Shown here: positions 9,754-19,205 of the stretch, piece after piece
How positions within the stretch are numbered: the stretch's first letter is position 1
Layout of the letters: every line of letters starts with the position of its first letter
Assembly (NCBI GenBank): GCA_023392075.1
Contig: JAEVZU010000213.1
Span: forward strand, 7,404 to 71,403
DNA from: Bacillota bacterium
GTDB taxonomy: Bacteria > Bacillota > Clostridia > Acetivibrionales > DSM-1351
Direction: 5' to 3'
Length of the DNA: 64,000 bases
Notes under the pieces: model-generated
The model's database searches: none
The model's input: only the letters and a program-made list of their open reading frames with translations
What the model was told of the DNA's origin: nothing
Program-made: the position numbers and the translations under genes

Positions 9754-10647
9754 CTATCCCTTGACAGCTCCTATTGTAATACCGCCTATAAAATATTTCT
9801 GCAAAAATGGGTATACAATTAATATGGGTACGGTAACAACAATAGTTGTAGCAGCTCTGAAGGTCAGCGGCTTCAAGTTCTTGAACTTTGACTGTTTCAG
9901 CATTTCATTCTGGAGATTCTGCACCATATCCATTTCCAGGAGCAGTCTTCTAAGGTATATCTGAAGTGTATCCCACTTTCCGGAAGGATTATATATCATG
10001 ACGTCAAACCATGCATTCCAGTGCTGAACTGCCAGGTAAACGGCAACAGCTGCAAACACAGGCAATGATATTGGTATGATGATCTGGCAGTATATTCTCA
10101 GCTCGCTGCAGCCGTCAATTCTCGGAGCTTCAATCATTGATTCCGGTAAATTTTGTATATATGAAGCTATCAACAACATATAATATGCATTTATCAAGCC
10201 TGGGATCCAATATACATTAAAGGTGTTTGTGAGACCAAGGCTGCTTATCAGCAAGTATGTGGGAATCAAGCCCCCGCTGAAATACATGGTGACAAGAAAC
10301 AGCACCCTCATAAATCTTCTGCCCGAAAAGTCTCTCAAGGTTACAATATATGCCAGCAGTCCTGTTGCAAAAAGGCAGGTACATGTACCTACCACCACTC
10401 TTAATAAGGAAATGGCGGCCCCCTTTAACAGGTGTGGATTTTCGAAAAGCCAGCGGTAAGCCTCAAAGGATACCTTTCTCGGATAGAAGTACAGGCCCCC
10501 GCGCAATGCATCTGTTCCCTCATTAAATGATATGATCAGTTGATTGTAAAAGGGGTATATTACAAGAAAACAAAAAACAATCATAAATACCACATTAAAT
10601 ACGTCAAAAATTCTGCTTCCTATTGTGTCCTTATAGTATTTTTGCAT
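9754..10647 (-). CDS. carbohydrate ABC transporter permease (LplC/YtcP type)
   Basis: Inner permease subunit of a CUT1-family oligosaccharide importer, 297 aa. Six hydrophobic segments are visible, the first at about 15-37 (VFNVVFMIVFCFLVIYPFY). The EAA loop is in PESMIEAPRIDGCSELRIYC, the docking site for the ATPase. The C-terminus VYPFLQKYFIGGITIGAVKG is typical of LplC-like proteins. It starts 11 bases after the LplB-like gene and precedes the GH127 gene. No ATPase gene is nearby, as is usual for this transporter type, which shares an MsmK-like ATPase encoded elsewhere. Confidence 0.93.
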   Translation of the reverse strand: MQKYYKDTIGSRIFDVFNVVFMIVFCFLVIYPFYNQLIISFNEGTDALRGGLYFYPRKVSFEAYRWLFENPHLLKGAAISLLRVVVGTCTCLFATGLLAYIVTLRDFSGRRFMRVLFLVTMYFSGGLIPTYLLISSLGLTNTFNVYWIPGLINAYYMLLIASYIQNLPESMIEAPRIDGCSELRIYCQIIIPISLPVFAAVAVYLAVQHWNAWFDVMIYNPSGKWDTLQIYLRRLLLEMDMVQNLQNEMLKQSKFKNLKPLTFRAATTIVVTVPILIVYPFLQKYFIGGITIGAVKG

Positions 10648-10658
10648 TTTCCCACCCC

Positions 10659-11618
10659 CTAAATAATTGATAAATCACTGATTTTTTTAGTGATCTTATT
10701 TGCAATTAAAACAAGTGTCAATCCTATCAGCGATTTCATAAGTCCGATAGCAGCACCGTAAGAATACCGCCCAAGCTTTATTCCGTATCTGTATGCATAT
10801 GTATCAATTACGTCATAAAAATCTCTGGTCTGATCATTTCCTATTAAAAGCTGCTGTTCAAAACCGGCATTCAAAATACCGCCGATCTGCAAAATAAATA
10901 GAAGAACTATGGTTGTCTTGATACCCGGCAATAAAATATGCCGTATCATGCCAAACCTGCCCAGTCCGTCAACGGCACCGGCCTGATAAAGTTCTTCGTC
11001 AATTCCTGCTATTGCCGATAAATAAATAATAGAACCCCAGCCTATATTTTTCCATATATTTGAAATGGTTAATAATCCCCAGAAATACTCTCCCTTGCTT
11101 AGAAAAGCTATCGGATGTTCAGTTAGTCCCAGTACCCTCAAAACTTCATTTACAACGCCATCGGTGCCTAAAGTAGTAAACAGTATACTTGACACCACAA
11201 CCCATGATACGAAATACGGCATATAGGACACCGTCTGGGCAAATCTTTTGAAGCGTTTAAATGCAAGCTCATGCAGAAGAATTGCAAGAATTATAGGTGC
11301 GGGAAACCCGAATAGAAGATCCAATCCGCTTATAGCCAGCGTATTTCTTAGAATTAAAAACAAATCCGGCGACTCAAAAAACTGCTGGAAATATTTAAAA
11401 CCGACCCACTGGCAGTCCAAAAATGGCTTACCGGGAACATATTTTATAAAAGCTATAATAATTCCATACATGGGATAATAGGCAAAGGTGGCAACCCATG
11501 CTATCAACGGTATGCTCAGAAGCCACAGCTGCTTTTCTTTTTTAAGCCTTTTAACTATCCGGTTAAACCGGTTTTGCTTTGCCTTTTTAGGCATATTATC
11601 CATAATAACTTCACTCAT
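10659..11618 (-). CDS. carbohydrate ABC transporter permease (LplB type)
   Basis: Second permease subunit of the CUT1 importer, 319 aa, with six predicted membrane helices beginning near residue 31 (LWLLSIPLIAWVATFAYYP). The EAA motif is in DEELYQAGAVDGLGRFGMIRH. The ATG at 11618 is used because the AAAGGGAA site lies about 11 bases upstream; a TTG seven codons earlier falls inside that site. The 5' part of this gene (11461-11542) is also present as a degenerate fragment between the two solute-binding protein genes, marking one end of a tandem duplication. Confidence 0.92.
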   Translation of the reverse strand: MSEVIMDNMPKKAKQNRFNRIVKRLKKEKQLWLLSIPLIAWVATFAYYPMYGIIIAFIKYVPGKPFLDCQWVGFKYFQQFFESPDLFLILRNTLAISGLDLLFGFPAPIILAILLHELAFKRFKRFAQTVSYMPYFVSWVVVSSILFTTLGTDGVVNEVLRVLGLTEHPIAFLSKGEYFWGLLTISNIWKNIGWGSIIYLSAIAGIDEELYQAGAVDGLGRFGMIRHILLPGIKTTIVLLFILQIGGILNAGFEQQLLIGNDQTRDFYDVIDTYAYRYGIKLGRYSYGAAIGLMKSLIGLTLVLIANKITKKISDLSII

Positions 11619-11730
11619 AGTCTGATTCTTCCCTTTCAATATTTATATGCAGCCCATAAAAAGGCAATTGAGCAACAATAATTGCGCTTAAAAATTTTAA
11701 GAAATATTCATCAATTTTAGTTTAAGGCAA

Positions 11731-11751
11731 GAGGGAGCATCAAACTCCCTC
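11731..11751 (-). terminator. intercistronic hairpin after the first binding-protein gene
   Basis: GAGGGAG and CTCCCTC form a 7-bp stem with a 7-nt loop 35 bases below the stop codon. It has no long U-tract, so it more likely attenuates or protects the abundant binding-protein mRNA than stops transcription. An equivalent hairpin follows the duplicate gene. Confidence 0.6.
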
Positions 11752-11785
11752 CTGCGAATTTTGTATGCTGACGTACTTTTCCAAT

Positions 11786-13444
11786 TTACTTCATGTTCCA
11801 CTTTACCAGATTCTTTTTGTACTCCTGTGAATAATATTTCTCAACTTCCTTAAGTCCGGCCTTGTTTGCTTTTTCTCTCATTTGCATGAATCTGTCGATA
11901 CATTCCTGTTCGGTTTTAGCCATAACAGCATTGGCGAAGCCTGTCAGGTAGATATCCTTAACCTGTTGCTTCTGTACTGTAACAGGCTCATCTGCCGGGA
12001 GGGAAATGGCATAGTATGCTGAAAAGTCAAATATTGTATCCTTCAGGTTTTCATCCTTTTGTTTGAACCACTTGCTGGGGAAGTTCTGGTCAAGCCATGC
12101 CTGAGTGCCGTCTTCATGCATTTGCTGACCTTCAACCATCCAGAGAGCCACTCCTCCGTTTAAATCAAATTTTGCCTGATCAAATGTACTGTTTTCAAGT
12201 TTTTTAATCTCGCTTTCATTCCATGACCACTTACCGGTGTCATCAATATTCCATACCGATGATTCAGTGTTTGGAATACCGTATGAAAGAAGCTTCATGC
12301 CCATATCCGATACTTCGAAATTCCACCACTTCATTACATCTTTAGGATTTTTACATTTATCTGTAATTATAGTTCTCCCCCAACCCATTGTGCTCTTCGG
12401 ATTCAGGTATGATTGTTCTGCAGTAGGAGCCTTAATATTATAGTGTGGATAGCGCATGTCATCGTTATAATCCTTTTTAGTTTTAAGCCAGGTCATATTA
12501 CCGTAGTCCTTGGTTACCCACCAAACTGCAAAGTGTCCCGCATATCTTTCATTTGAACATTTTGCCCCCCAATCCTCCCTCTTCTGCGCAAAGGAATCCG
12601 GGTCCAGCAAGCCTTCCCTGGCAAACCTGTTATACCATTTTGTAAATTCCAGACCTTCCTCGGTATTTATCCAATGGGTTAAGTTATGATCCTTATCTTC
12701 CTTCCAGCCATACTTCAACCCCCATATTCCACCCAGCTGCTCAGGGATTAAGTCATCCTTCCAGGTTCCCAGGGCATAAACCTTTTCCCCTGCTGCATTT
12801 TTGGGGTGCTTTTCCACCAGCTTCTTTAATACATCATAATACTCGTCTGGAGTAGTAAATTCCGGAGAACCTATCTCCTTGTACCAGTCCAGCCTGACTT
12901 GAGCCGCTGCATCAGCAATATTCAAAAGTCCCCAGCCTACCGGAAGGTTATATATTTTTCCGTCATCATCCTCATATCTTTTTAAGTAGTCTCCCATTTG
13001 CTTTTTAAGTTCGGAACCATACTCGTCAATTAACGGGGTTAATTCCTGAGCCTTGCCAAGATCAATCCATTTCTGAGCTTCATCGACCTTCATATTTGAG
13101 ATCACCTCGGGATAATCATTGGAAGCCAGCATAAGGTTCAGTTTTTCAATCATATCCGTATCGTACACAATTTTATTTATTTTTACATTGAAATTTTTTA
13201 ATAGAAAATCGTTCATAAGCTTTGAATTTTTTGCAGCTGTATCAGGATTATCCTGACCTACGTAATAGGATATCTCCAATGTTTTTTCAGGTACTTCCCA
13301 ACCGAACTCGTTAATCTTTCCCGAAGCCGCCGGTGCGGATTGCGAACTTGTTGCATCTCCTTTTTCTGCTCCTCCGCTTCCGCAGCCTGCTACTGTTGTC
13401 AGCAGCATAAATAAAGAAAGTAACATAACACCTAATCTTTTCAT
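11786..13444 (-). CDS. extracellular solute-binding lipoprotein, copy 1
   Basis: Oligosaccharide-binding lipoprotein of the LplA type (552 aa). The signal peptide ends in a lipobox with Cys21 (TTVAGCGSGG), so it is tethered to the outer face of the membrane and feeds the two permeases encoded downstream. GGAGG lies 8 bases before the ATG. It is a close paralogue of the next gene: long identical blocks cover most of the length, and differences concentrate around residues 385-470, near the presumed ligand cleft. This suggests the copies have begun to diverge in ligand preference. The ligand is unknown; L-arabinose-containing oligosaccharides fit the adjacent GH127. Confidence 0.92.
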   Translation of the reverse strand: MKRLGVMLLSLFMLLTTVAGCGSGGAEKGDATSSQSAPAASGKINEFGWEVPEKTLEISYYVGQDNPDTAAKNSKLMNDFLLKNFNVKINKIVYDTDMIEKLNLMLASNDYPEVISNMKVDEAQKWIDLGKAQELTPLIDEYGSELKKQMGDYLKRYEDDDGKIYNLPVGWGLLNIADAAAQVRLDWYKEIGSPEFTTPDEYYDVLKKLVEKHPKNAAGEKVYALGTWKDDLIPEQLGGIWGLKYGWKEDKDHNLTHWINTEEGLEFTKWYNRFAREGLLDPDSFAQKREDWGAKCSNERYAGHFAVWWVTKDYGNMTWLKTKKDYNDDMRYPHYNIKAPTAEQSYLNPKSTMGWGRTIITDKCKNPKDVMKWWNFEVSDMGMKLLSYGIPNTESSVWNIDDTGKWSWNESEIKKLENSTFDQAKFDLNGGVALWMVEGQQMHEDGTQAWLDQNFPSKWFKQKDENLKDTIFDFSAYYAISLPADEPVTVQKQQVKDIYLTGFANAVMAKTEQECIDRFMQMREKANKAGLKEVEKYYSQEYKKNLVKWNMK

Positions 13445-13511
13445 ACACTTCCTCCTGTTTTTTAATTTTTGATATACCAGACCGATAATATATCCGCAAA
13501 AATTATTATAG

Positions 13512-13573
13512 GCAGTATACTGGTAATTAAGCAGTTTACGGTATATTTAAGCAGTACACTTTCACAATGATTT
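13512..13573 (+). pseudogene. remnant of the 5' part of the YesM-type kinase gene
   Basis: This 62-base stretch matches bases 15682-15742 inside the sensor kinase gene at roughly 80% (shared blocks GCAGTATACTGGTA, AAGCAGTTTAC, and AATGATTT against CTATGATTT). It has no start and cannot be translated usefully. It is the right-hand end of the left copy of a tandem duplication and abuts the permease remnant at 13574. Confidence 0.8.
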
Positions 13574-13574
13574 A

Positions 13575-13653
13575 ATTCCATACATGGGATAAATGGCAAA
13601 GGTAGCAACCCATGCTATCAAAGGTTTACTCGGAAGCCACAGCTATTTTTTTG
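13575..13653 (-). pseudogene. remnant of the 5' part of the LplB permease gene
   Basis: This stretch matches bases 11461-11542 of the intact permease gene at close to 90% (shared blocks ATTCCATACATGGGATAA, GCAACCCATGCTATCAA, GAAGCCACAGCT). It is the left-hand end of the right copy of the duplicated unit. The rest of the permease start and its leader are absent before the hairpin at 13662. Confidence 0.85.
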
Positions 13654-13661
13654 TTTAAGGC

Positions 13662-13684
13662 GGGAGGGAGCATACTACTCCCCC
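13662..13684 (-). terminator. intercistronic hairpin after the second binding-protein gene
   Basis: GGGAGGGAG pairs with CTCCCCCT (one G-U pair) around a 7-nt loop, 31 bases below the stop of the upstream binding-protein gene. It corresponds in place and sequence to the hairpin at 11731-11751 and was copied with the gene. Confidence 0.55.
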
Positions 13685-13714
13685 TGTAAACTTTGTATGC
13701 TTAATTATTGTCAA

Positions 13715-15373
13715 CTACTCCATGTTCCACTTTACCAGATTCTTTTTGTATTCCTGTGAATAGTATTTCTCAACCTCCTTGAGTCCTGCCTTGTTTGCTT
13801 TTTCTCTCATTTCCATGAATCTGGCGACACATTCCTGTTCGGTTTTAGCCATAACGGCGTTGGCGAAGCCTGTCAGATAAATATCCTTGACCTGCTGGTT
13901 CTCTACGGTAACCGGTTCATCTGCCGGAAGAGCAATAGCATAGAATGCGGAGAAGTCGAATATTGTATCTCTTAAGTTGGTATCCTTTAACTTAAACCAC
14001 TTATCGGTAAAGTTCTGATCATACCAAACCTGAGAGCCATCAGTGCGTTTTTCCTGCCCTTCTACCATCCATAAGGCTGTTCCGCCGTTTAATTCAAATT
14101 TTTGAGCGTCAAAAGTACCGTCTTCAAAGGTTTTGGTAATATTTTCATTCCATGACCATTTACCGGTGCCGTCAATATTCCACAAGGAAGTTTCAGTGTT
14201 GGGAACACCCCATGAAAGCAGTCTCATGCCTATATCTGATACCTCAAAATTCCACCACTTCATTATGCTTTCGGGTTTAGTGCACTTATCTGTAATAATT
14301 GTTCTGCCCCATCCCATTGTACTCTTGGGATTGAGGTATGATTTTTCAGCATTTTGAGCCTTAATGTTGTAATGAGGGTAACGCATGTCGTCGTTATAAT
14401 CACTTTTGGTTTTGATCCAAGTCATATTGCCGTAGTCCTTGGTTACCCACCAGTTGGCAAAGTGTCCCGCATATCTTTCATTTGAACATTTTGCCCCCCA
14501 ATCTTCCCTTTTCTGTGTAAAGGAATCCGGGTCCAGCAGACCTTCCCTGGCAAATCTGTTATACCATTTTGTAAATTCCAGACCTTCCTCGGTATTTATC
14601 CAGTGGGTTAAGTTATGATCCTTATCTTCCTTCCAGCCATTTTTCAATCCCCATATACCGCCAAGCTGCTCATGAATTTTGTCGTCCTTCCAGGTTCCCA
14701 GAGCATAAACCTTTTCACCGGCAGCATTTTTAGGATGCTTTTCCACCAGCTTCTTTAACACTTCATAATATTCATCGGGTGTTTTAAATTCAGGTGAACC
14801 GATTTCCTTATACCAGTCCAGTCTTACCTGTGCTGCCAGATCGGCAATATCTAGAAGTCCCCAGCCAACCGGAAGATCATATATTTTTCCGTCATCATCC
14901 TCATATCTTTGCAAATAATCTCCCATTTGCTTTTTGATTTCGGAACCATACTCGTCAATTAAGGGAGTTAATTCCTGGGCCTTACCTAGCTCTACCCACT
15001 TTTGAGCTTCGTCGACCTTCATATTTGAGATAACCTCGGGATAATCATTGGAAGCCAGCATAAGGTTAAGCTTTTCAATCATATCCGTATCGTATACTAT
15101 CTTATTTATCTTGACATTGAACTTTTCCAGTAAATACTCATTCATTAGTTTAGTATTTTTGGCTGCTGTATCAGGATTGTCCTGACCTACATAATAGGAT
15201 ATCTCCAATGTATTTTCAGGTACTTCCCAGCCGAACTCGTTAACCTTTCCTGAAGCCGCCGGTGCGGATTGCGAACTTGTTGCGTCTCCACTTTCTTTTC
15301 CTCCGCTTCCGCAGCCGGCTACTGTTGTCAGCAACAAAATTAAAGAAAGTAACATAACACCTAATCTTTTCAT
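13715..15373 (-). CDS. extracellular solute-binding lipoprotein, copy 2
   Basis: Paralogue of the preceding lipoprotein, also 552 aa, with the same lipobox (TVAGCGSGG, Cys21) and near-identical blocks such as YYVGQDNPDTAAKN and MLASNDYPEVISNMKVDEAQ. It is the promoter-proximal gene of the import operon and is divergent from the YesM/YesN genes. ATTCCTCC on the plus strand gives a GGAGGAAT site before the ATG. Equal length and intact frame in both copies show both are under selection. The two genes are separated by remnants that prove tandem duplication, not independent acquisition. Confidence 0.92.
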   Translation of the reverse strand: MKRLGVMLLSLILLLTTVAGCGSGGKESGDATSSQSAPAASGKVNEFGWEVPENTLEISYYVGQDNPDTAAKNTKLMNEYLLEKFNVKINKIVYDTDMIEKLNLMLASNDYPEVISNMKVDEAQKWVELGKAQELTPLIDEYGSEIKKQMGDYLQRYEDDDGKIYDLPVGWGLLDIADLAAQVRLDWYKEIGSPEFKTPDEYYEVLKKLVEKHPKNAAGEKVYALGTWKDDKIHEQLGGIWGLKNGWKEDKDHNLTHWINTEEGLEFTKWYNRFAREGLLDPDSFTQKREDWGAKCSNERYAGHFANWWVTKDYGNMTWIKTKSDYNDDMRYPHYNIKAQNAEKSYLNPKSTMGWGRTIITDKCTKPESIMKWWNFEVSDIGMRLLSWGVPNTETSLWNIDGTGKWSWNENITKTFEDGTFDAQKFELNGGTALWMVEGQEKRTDGSQVWYDQNFTDKWFKLKDTNLRDTIFDFSAFYAIALPADEPVTVENQQVKDIYLTGFANAVMAKTEQECVARFMEMREKANKAGLKEVEKYYSQEYKKNLVKWNME

Positions 15374-15411
15374 AAAATTCCTCCTGTTATTTAATTATTG
15401 ATATACCAATT

Positions 15412-15440
15412 AATATAACAGCAAAAAAAATCGATGTCAG
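15412..15440 (-). promoter_or_regulatory. promoter of the binding-protein/permease/GH127 operon
   Basis: CTGACA (15440-15435), a 17-base spacer, then TATATT (15417-15412) on the minus strand, about 40 bases before the ATG of the upstream binding-protein gene. As the divergent regulator is YesN-like (AraC family), activation from the region at 15440-15480 is expected. Confidence 0.5.
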
Positions 15441-15480
15441 TTGAATATATTTGTTTTTAGTGTAAGATTACTATAAAAAG

Positions 15481-15509
15481 TTGAAAAGCAAGAGTTTTTT
15501 TTGTATAGT
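15481..15509 (+). promoter_or_regulatory. promoter of the YesM/YesN operon
   Basis: TTGAAA (15481-15486), a 17-base spacer, then TATAGT (15504-15509), followed closely by TATAAT. It lies about 80 bases before the kinase start in the divergent regulatory region. Confidence 0.45.
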
Positions 15510-15587
15510 ATAATTATAATTTTTTAATTACAAGTAAAAAATCTGGTTAAATTTTTCTCAAATATTTTATTAGGGTTGGTAAACATT

Positions 15588-17396
15588 ATGTTAAGAATAT
15601 TGCAGTCATTACATAATTCTAGCTTCAAAGCCAAGCTTTTATTTTCCTACATTATATTAATAACCATTCCCTTGACTATCAGCAGTATACTGGTATATAA
15701 GCAGTTTACCATTTATTTGAGCGAGAACACTTCAACTATGATTTCCCAGCGATTAAACCAGGAAACCAACAATATAAATCAAGCCTTAACCTCCATTGAG
15801 AATATCGGCTTTCAGCTGTCTGCAGATACATTCTTGACCGCTTATCTGAATGAAAAGCATCAGCCTTTTAATAATGACTCTTATATTACTATGACCAATA
15901 AGATCTCACCCATGTTCAAGTGGTTTAAAAATACAAATCACAATATAAGTAAAATAAATATCATTACATTAAATGAAAGTATTTCTGAAATTGATACCTT
16001 TGTCCATTCATCAAGGTTTGAATATGAGGCCTGGTTTATGCAGGTTAAAAAGAATACAAGTCTGGGCTTGCCTTACTGGGAAAAATATCATGAGCAGCGT
16101 GCGTATAGAAAGGTAGATACCCTTAACCCTGCTACGTCGCCTGTTTTTTCTCTGTTCTGTATTATCAATCCTGTTTATAAGACATCTTCATCCTATCTGG
16201 AGTTGGAGGTAAATCCCAAACTGCTTTTTAGTTCACTTAATGTTTCACCAGTAGGAAAAAGCGGTTATCTGGCCGTTATAGACAGTGCAGGAAATATTAT
16301 ATCCGGAAAAAACACGCCATTACTTAAATCACTGATAAACAATAACGATTTCAATGGATTGCTCCAGGCCTCAAAGGGTGAATATAAATATACTTATGAA
16401 GGAAGCGACTATTTTATAAAATCTCAGGAAATTAGCAGACTGGGTGTTCATATTATAAGCATTGTTTCCACTGCAGAAATTGAAGAATTATTTGATTCAT
16501 CAAAACGAAACTATGTTGTCACAATTTCAGTAACATTTATCCTGCTTTTAGTGCTTGCATACTACCTTGGTTATTTTATGACAAAGAAAATAAAAAAATT
16601 ATCAAATGCCTTTGTCACATTCCAGAAAGGAGACTTTAATACTAGAATCGAAGTTTCCGGAGACGATGAGCTGGACAAATTGAGCTTTGATTTCAATATT
16701 ATGGCCTCCAATATTCAAGAGCTTATCAACAAGGTATATAAGGCGGAGATAGCTCAAAAGAAATCAGAATTGTCTGCATTGCAATCCCAGATTAAACCTC
16801 ATTTTATTTTCAATACATTGGAATCCTTGAAAATGACTGCCGAACTCCATGATGAAGAAGAAATCTCAGATGGCCTCACTGCCCTTGGCAATCTTATCAG
16901 ACAAAACATACATACAGGAAATCATCTGATCAATGTAGAATGTGAATTGGAGAACCTGGCAGACTATATAAAGATTCAAAATCTGATACGCAACAATACA
17001 ATAAAAGGCGAGTTTACCATTCAGGATGAAATACGCCAGGCTGCAATTTTAAATCTGGTATTGCAGCCTCTTGTGGAAAATTGTATTTTACATGGATTTC
17101 GAAGCAATCAGGAATTCCTTGAGATATCAATTTGCGGTAAACTGGTTGATGACAGTATAATTTTCACCATCCACGACAACGGCAAGGGTATTGAGGATCA
17201 GCAGCTGCAAAAATTGAACAGGAACCTTGAGAATAGTCTAAACGACAATTCAAATAATTCAACCGGAACAGGCATTGGTTTAATGAATGTAAACCGCAGG
17301 ATAAAACTGTATTTTGGTAATGAATATGGTATAAGTATTGAAAGTAATTATAACGAAGGTACTGCCATAACTGTCAAAATTCCTTTTTCAATATAA
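15588..17396 (+). CDS. YesM-type sensor histidine kinase
   Basis: Membrane sensor kinase, 602 aa, expected to sense an extracellular sugar ligand or the loaded binding protein and phosphorylate the adjacent YesN-like regulator. Order: N-terminal helix (about 15-36), a large extracellular Cache-like domain, a second helix near 310-330 (YVVTISVTFILLLVLAYYLG), HAMP (KIKKLSNAFVTFQKGDFNT), the His kinase motif with the phospho-His in QSQIKPHFIFNTLESLK, and an HATPase domain with N box (PLVENCILHGF) and G boxes (DNGKGIE, GTGIGLMNV). The ATG at 15588 is preferred over a TTG four codons upstream. Part of its 5' end is duplicated as a remnant at 13512. Confidence 0.93.
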   Translation: MLRILQSLHNSSFKAKLLFSYIILITIPLTISSILVYKQFTIYLSENTSTMISQRLNQETNNINQALTSIENIGFQLSADTFLTAYLNEKHQPFNNDSYITMTNKISPMFKWFKNTNHNISKINIITLNESISEIDTFVHSSRFEYEAWFMQVKKNTSLGLPYWEKYHEQRAYRKVDTLNPATSPVFSLFCIINPVYKTSSSYLELEVNPKLLFSSLNVSPVGKSGYLAVIDSAGNIISGKNTPLLKSLINNNDFNGLLQASKGEYKYTYEGSDYFIKSQEISRLGVHIISIVSTAEIEELFDSSKRNYVVTISVTFILLLVLAYYLGYFMTKKIKKLSNAFVTFQKGDFNTRIEVSGDDELDKLSFDFNIMASNIQELINKVYKAEIAQKKSELSALQSQIKPHFIFNTLESLKMTAELHDEEEISDGLTALGNLIRQNIHTGNHLINVECELENLADYIKIQNLIRNNTIKGEFTIQDEIRQAAILNLVLQPLVENCILHGFRSNQEFLEISICGKLVDDSIIFTIHDNGKGIEDQQLQKLNRNLENSLNDNSNNSTGTGIGLMNVNRRIKLYFGNEYGISIESNYNEGTAITVKIPFSI

Positions 17397-17434
17397 TAAA
17401 TATAACTGACATCAAGTATAGGAGGTCTGTCAAT

Positions 17435-18982
17435 ATGTACAGCATTTTGATCGTAGAAGATGACAATACGATAAGAAAAGGCCTTGCAAAAATAATTAAG
17501 AAAATGGATCTACCCGTTGTAAATATCTATGAAGCTGAGAATGGCAAAGATGCCATCGTTTCTATTGCTCAGTATAATCCTCATATTATTATTTCAGACA
17601 TTAAAATGCCGCAGCTGAACGGACTGGATTTTGTCGAGCATATGAAAAAAGCCGGTTCCACTGCCAAATATGTGATCTTAAGCGGCTACGGTGAATTCTC
17701 CTATGCTCAGAGAGCAATAAGCTGTAACGTTTCGGAGTATTTATTAAAGCCTGTTAAAAAAGCTAAACTTTATGATACCCTCTCAAGGCTGATAGAGCAG
17801 CTTAAACAAGAAGAACAGGAACAAATTCTAAAGCTGGATAATGCTAAAAAAATCAAACAATACCACAATGTTATTTTAAGAGAAATAATGGAGGGATACC
17901 ACAACCCCGATGATATAAATTTTATTTTATCAAATGCCGATATCTCTTTTCCACAAAAGGGCTTTGCTGTTTTATGCATTCATTGCAGGGCTATTAATGA
18001 CACAATTTTAGACTTTCTTCATATGCAGGCCGATCCTTTACACATATTTTATTGTTATATTACAAATTACAATAATATTATTTGTCTGCTAAACATGGCC
18101 CAAGAGGAATATTCTGGAGTTATACCGCTGATAAAGGAGCATATTTCCGCGTTTAAAATCGTATATTCAGGTATCAGCGAGTGGTCAGACTCGGCAGCCG
18201 GTTTGATTGACCTGGTTAAGCAGGCCAGGGATGCGTTGGATTACAGATTGTTGGACTATTCTTCCCCGATTTTTTTATACTCCGAATTAAAAAGGAATAT
18301 AATTTTGCAGCCGGCCTTAAACACGTATTACGAAGAGTTCCTCAATTCTTTGTACAGCAAATATCCACAGGAGCTTTATATCAGTATCGACCATTTATTT
18401 GATTTTTTATTAAAATTAAAACCTGTTACACCTTCATTAATTAAGAATTCGCTGGAAAGCCTTATTCAATATCATTTACCTCCTGATAAGAAAAGGCTGC
18501 TCATAAATTCTATGAATATTGAACATCTCTACCAATCCTCCGAATCCCTTGCGGATTTCAGGATCAATGTAAAGCAGATGTTTAAAAACCTATGTAAATT
18601 TGAAAATGAATCCTCTGATAAGAAATATAACAATAAAATTGCTGCTGCAATAAAGTTTATTGAAGAAAATTATGTTAAAAATCTGAGTCTTGAGGAAGTA
18701 GCCGGTTATATCAATATGAACGCAAGCTATTTCAGTAATATATTTAAAAAAGATACCGGAATGTATTTTTCAGATTTTATCCAAAAAATAAGGGTTGAAA
18801 AATCAAAAAGCCTTTTGGTTCAGCCCAAATATAAAATCTATGAAATAGCTGAGAAAGTTGGCTTTACAGATGAAAAGTATTATTTTAAAATATTTAAAAA
18901 AATAACCGGAGTAACACCAACCCAGTATCGCAACGGATTGTTTGCAGATGAAGAACAGATCTTTGAAAAAGAAGTTCTGTAG
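17435..18982 (+). CDS. YesN-type response regulator, AraC family
   Basis: Response regulator, 515 aa: REC domain 1-125 with the phospho-Asp in HIIISDIKMPQLNG and Lys in YLLKPVKK, a central helical region, and a C-terminal pair of AraC helix-turn-helix motifs (LSLEEVAGYINMNASYFSNI and IYEIAEKVGFTDEKYYFKIF). AGGAGG lies before the ATG, 38 bases after the kinase stop, so the two form one operon. It most likely activates the divergent transporter/GH127 operon, as YesMN-like systems do for neighbouring sugar importers. Confidence 0.94.
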   Translation: MYSILIVEDDNTIRKGLAKIIKKMDLPVVNIYEAENGKDAIVSIAQYNPHIIISDIKMPQLNGLDFVEHMKKAGSTAKYVILSGYGEFSYAQRAISCNVSEYLLKPVKKAKLYDTLSRLIEQLKQEEQEQILKLDNAKKIKQYHNVILREIMEGYHNPDDINFILSNADISFPQKGFAVLCIHCRAINDTILDFLHMQADPLHIFYCYITNYNNIICLLNMAQEEYSGVIPLIKEHISAFKIVYSGISEWSDSAAGLIDLVKQARDALDYRLLDYSSPIFLYSELKRNIILQPALNTYYEEFLNSLYSKYPQELYISIDHLFDFLLKLKPVTPSLIKNSLESLIQYHLPPDKKRLLINSMNIEHLYQSSESLADFRINVKQMFKNLCKFENESSDKKYNNKIAAAIKFIEENYVKNLSLEEVAGYINMNASYFSNIFKKDTGMYFSDFIQKIRVEKSKSLLVQPKYKIYEIAEKVGFTDEKYYFKIFKKITGVTPTQYRNGLFADEEQIFEKEVL

Positions 18983-19054
18983 ATTTGATTAAATAAAGGC
19001 GTGTCGCAAAACTAACACAATTTAAATACATTTGGAAACATAATGGTGCTCCCG

Positions 19055-19172
19055 CACAAACTTCAAAAAATGGAAAGCTCACAAAGTACATGCCAGCAAA
19101 AATACTTGTGTTTCACCTACAATTTCAGGCATGTACTCTTAATAGAGCTTCTCATTTTTTGAAGTTGCACTC
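19055..19172. repeat. palindromic repeat R2, copy a
   Basis: Inverted repeat with outer arms ACTTCAAAAAATG / CATTTTTTGAAGT and inner arms GTACATGCC / GGCATGTAC, with AAGCTC / GAGCTT between. It fills most of the 223-base gap between the convergent yesN-like gene and the ABC permease. The stretch TGTTTCACCTACAATTTCAG and flanks recur at 51967-52053, so this is a dispersed element and not simply a terminator. Confidence 0.8.
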
Positions 19173-19205
19173 GCCAGCTATTATCAGTAATCCATTAATC
19201 AATCT

